From positions 632,682 to 696,681 of the forward strand of contig FN649737.1 of assembly GCA_000310025.1 (NCBI GenBank): a stretch of DNA of 64,000 nucleotides. Reading direction: 5' to 3'. This DNA is from Ectocarpus siliculosus (lineage: Eukaryota > Sar > Phaeophyceae > Ectocarpales > Ectocarpaceae). Positions within the stretch are counted from its first letter, which is position 1, and each line of letters begins with the position of its first letter. Of this stretch, positions 60,866-64,000 are shown piece after piece. Under the pieces are notes generated by a model. It saw nothing but the letters and a program-made list of their open reading frames with translations, was not told where the DNA came from and did not search any database. Made by a program: the position numbers and the translations under genes.

Positions 60866-63530
60866 AGGGCAACGTATCCCACCGGTTGTTCGTCTTTTCG
60901 TTTCTAGCCACCCCAAAGATCGCACATGATAGGTACTGTATTCATTGATTGGAAAATATCGAGTACACTACTCGACCAACATCATACTCTGCGGGGGTCG
61001 TTTGACTCCGAAAGTGCGACCCCCGCTGGTTTTGATGCTCTGCACCGTACGGGACGGTACGTGCCCTGGGCTGCACGACACGGCACGGGCTAGTGATGCT
61101 CCTGAGTGAGGCAACAGGCTTTGGCCATTCATAGCAGTTGTCACAACCTAGAATAGGACTTGTTCATAAGTTGTCATCCGAATCGAGTCGTCTTTTATCG
61201 ACCCTAGAAACTGCTATGTGCACTACGCCTTGGTCAACTCGGTTCCATCTTGCAAAAACGCCGGATCTTTGCAGTACGGGAAAATAAAATTTCAAAGAAC
61301 AAGCGACCGACTTGGGAATTCGGCATGGATTCCGTGAATGGGAGTGCTACGATTCGCAGGCAGAAAGGACAAGGTCAAGGACAAGGTTGACGAGCATGGT
61401 GCTTGCCAGGTGCGTCTTCGACAGGACTCCGAACGCATATGACATGGAGTGCATGTTGCATGGCGCGTGGTGTAGTAGGAGGCATGGTGCAGTTGAACGG
61501 TATACGAGGTGCCGGGAAGATTCGGTGCCGAAGGGAACCGTATCAAGAAACACGAATCACACGCTTGCTGGAAGCATCGTCGAACACCGCTAGGGCTCTG
61601 CCGAAAACTGACTGTTGATCAGAATTGTCTATAGCCCTGCGCAGGTCTAGGTGTCGCACAGCAACAGTAGACACTTGCCTTGGTACCATGGCCACGACAC
61701 GCCGCACGACTTGAGGGTGAGCGCCCTGGGTGCCGTCGGCCCCACCGGCGGCCAGTTCTGAAGGAGGCAATTCGACAAGTCCACTGGATGCCGTTCAGGG
61801 TGTAGCAAAGAATCAGAACGAGACGGGCAACCAACCAAGGCAAGGGTTACCCTCTGGAGCGCATTCACATAGGAATCTATACGTGCAGACCGCTCTGGTA
61901 TGTTTGAGTGGGGGAATCTTCCAATTATCTCTTCATGATGATGGCAGGGCATCGTGGTTGTGCGGACTCGGGGTGAGGTCGATTGACGAGTCGACTGATG
62001 TTTGCTCTTCGGAGATTGGAGCAGGGAGGGGGGGTGGGACCGTGTGCTTATCGTTATTGGCATGATTTCTCCTTGCTTCTCCCGTCCGGGCGGAAACGAG
62101 TCGGATACGTTGGAGAATTGACCATCGTCGGCGGAACCACAGCAAGGTACTCATGGAATGTCGATGGTGCCAGTTCTGCGATCACACAGACTCCTTACCG
62201 GTATGAGAAGATCGTCCGCGCCCCAGGATGAAACCGAGGCCGCCACAGCGGGAACATCCAGCCCGGTGGTCTTCGAGCTGTTGAAATCCACCTCTCCGAC
62301 GAGTAGACGAGTCAGCGTGGGCTTACGGGCGACGAAACCGGCCAGGCAGGAGGCCGAATTCATCGTCCCGTGAGCCCCAAGCCCCCTGTTGCCCGTTGAT
62401 TCAGGAGAGCAAAATTGTAGCTGTCAAGGTTTTGCTTCGTGCGTGCCGGCTCTGTTTTCTCGCTTCTACGTTTTGTATCATAGAACGCTAGAGCCGGTCC
62501 AATTGCTGCTACTCAACTCTTCTGGAGAAAGTCCCTTTCAAAACAAAACAAGATGCATGTGAAAACTGAACAGTCGACGAACGACTCACGCCAGTCCGTG
62601 CTACACTCTGACCCGCGTGATTCTCGAGTTAGAACTTATCTCCAAAGTTCATGGTCGTGATCCCTTCATGCCCAGCATTTGCCAGCACTTTGGCTGTTCC
62701 AAACTGCGCCCAGCGCCCCAAACAACAACCCCGAAGCGCACAGGTGTTTTTGATGAGATCTGTGGACACAGGTTCACCCTAATCTAGGTCGGAACATAAA
62801 CTGAACTGCTTTGGGAACTAAATACATCGTCGGAGGATGAATTCCAAGCCTTTTCATTCAAGTTTCGGCTGTGTCAAAATATCCAATTGCTCGGGCCTGA
62901 GTATTTCTCCGGCAAACATTTTCGAGTACATACTGCGCATCTCCCCTTTTACACGCACCACTGCCCTCTCATGTCGAGCTCCTCAAGCGGGCACAGGCTG
63001 TTCACGAGGGCACCAAACACTCCCTCAGCCTCCTGCAGCCCGAAAGCAACGCCTTGCCCTGGAAGTGGGTTTGACAGGCCCAGTCTGCGTAGGAACGGAC
63101 ACCTGGAGTAGGAAGCACGAGTACCAATAGTGCATATGGTATGAATCGACGCTTAGCCATTCGGAGCTTGACTAGCTTGTTTCACCAAGAAACCGATCGC
63201 TCGTAACCCACAAAGGTGTCACCCTTGCAACTTGGCAAGGTAGAGCGTAGCTTGCGAACATCTTTCCAAACTGACACTCAAGCCGAAACACTGACCCAGA
63301 TGACAACATGTACGTCCTAGATTGCCACAGTACCTCAAGAGTAGCATTCCCAGGGAAGGGACTGCCCCACGCAGGTCACAGCCGCCGAGCTCGAAGCATG
63401 TCACGTAGGACGTGTTGGGTGCAGGGAGAGGCCCGGGAGGGACAGAGAGCCCATCGGGGGGGGAGAATGCGAAACCAGCACCTGTCGATGAAGTAGGAGG
63501 GAAGTGATGCGAGCAGCAAGCGTACAGTAC
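60866..63530 (-). repeat. Inverted two-block copy of part of the LRR gene
   Basis: Reverse strand of 42187-44385 joined directly to 48521-48986; the 4.1 kb between them is absent. The blocks share CGG at the joint (61332-61334). The 8-mer GTACAGTA occurs at both outer ends (60859-60866 and 63522-63529). Confidence 0.88.
61679..63481 (-). pseudogene. LRR gene fragment, four exons
   Basis: Copies of four LRR exons: 63481-63334, 63102-62959, 62385-62199 and 61783-61679, with the same splice sites (including the GC donor). The third is 13 bases shorter than its source (200 bases), which breaks the frame near its end, and carries amino-acid changes (for example Leu to Phe, Glu to Gly). No start, no upstream exons and no promoter came along, so this is a pseudogene fragment of a host gene. 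Confidence 0.8.
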
Positions 63531-63732
63531 GTGAAAGCGGAGTGATGGGATGGGTTCGGGGTCCGAGTTTCACCGTTTTACGTTCACACGCAGTTGAAAC
63601 TGTTGTTATTCGCTGGCAGTGGTGCGAGGTAGTGTAGAAGCATGTCTGATTAAGATTTTGTCGATCGTTGACATTCGACGCCCTGGCCTCACCCCCGTTC
63701 AACACAACCGACGCCCACCCCTGGTGTTTCAT
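63531..63732. other. Unique sequence right of the inverted copy
   Basis: Nothing recognised. Confidence 0.3.
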
Positions 63733-64000
63733 GAAGACCTACTCTCGGCTCGTTGTGCGCTTTCCGTCAGATGCAATCATTGACGTCGAAGAGATCCACG
63801 CAAGTTTCAAGTTTGCGTGATGAATACGATATCGGGTATACAGCGTTGCAGGACTGTGGTACACACATGAACATGTACATTCAAAGCAGGACGAAATTTG
63901 CTCGGATGACCCGTGGGAAAGTCCTTAAGATTTGCGAGGCCTTTGGAGCACAGGCGCAGCCGACTACATTCGCTGACATGACCGGCACGCCATTGACTAA
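63733..64000 (+). CDS. Open reading frame running off the window end
   Basis: The frame is open from 63733 with an ATG at 63771 and no stop to 64000. A good acceptor (CTTTCCGTCAG) lies just before the ATG, so it may be an internal exon. Residues include DEYDIGYTALQDCGTHMNMY and RMTRGKVLKICEAFG. No family recognised; a transposon or host gene are both possible. Confidence 0.35.

Overview
This window looks like nuclear DNA of a photosynthetic eukaryote with a red-lineage plastid, most likely a stramenopile (ochrophyte) alga. Three things point there. The host genes are cut into many short exons with GT-AG and some GC-AG introns and pyrimidine-rich acceptors. A piece of plastid petA (cytochrome f) sits inside a nuclear retroelement. 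The repeat content mixes tyrosine-recombinase retroelements, Ty3/gypsy relics and TIR elements. The species cannot be named from sequence alone. Exon models below were built by hand from splice sites, reading phase and protein likeness.

Layout. 188-12558 (+): a roughly 27-exon gene, open at its 5' end, for a large multi-pass membrane protein with a charged, zinc-knuckle-like and coiled-coil tail; family not recognised. 13648-19430 (-): an eight-exon Y-family DNA polymerase of the eta type ending in a ubiquitin-binding zinc finger, convergent with the first gene. 20654-22031 (-): a three-exon GNAT acetyltransferase. 22655-23665: a 1 kb TIR element with subterminal arrays. 24928-31441 (-): a tyrosine-recombinase retroelement relic with the split direct repeats of the PAT/Ngaro/DIRS group, containing a hairpin-rich minisatellite. 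31695-36896: a Ty3/gypsy relic (integrase part, LTR fragment) with the plastid petA fragment in it.

37686-50494 (+): a many-exon leucine-rich-repeat gene whose protein continues into coiled coil, polyproline and a Gly/Asp-rich repeat domain; its 5' end and last exon are unresolved. 52766-58448 (+): a glycosyltransferase family 49 (LARGE-like) gene; its 2.6 kb third intron holds a 1.2 kb TIR element and a tRNA-like sequence. 59236-60756: an array of short palindromic units split by an LTR piece. 60866-63530: an inverted partial copy of the LRR gene, built from two blocks joined with a 3-base overlap. 63733-64000: an open reading frame running off the end.

Nothing here reads as an operon or defence island. 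The genes appear functionally unrelated: a membrane protein, lesion-bypass replication, acetylation, an LRR scaffold and Golgi-type glycosylation. The most unusual material is repeat-derived: plastid DNA inside a retroelement, covarying hairpins in an LTR, the YR element lacking a visible reverse transcriptase, and the two-block inverted duplication.
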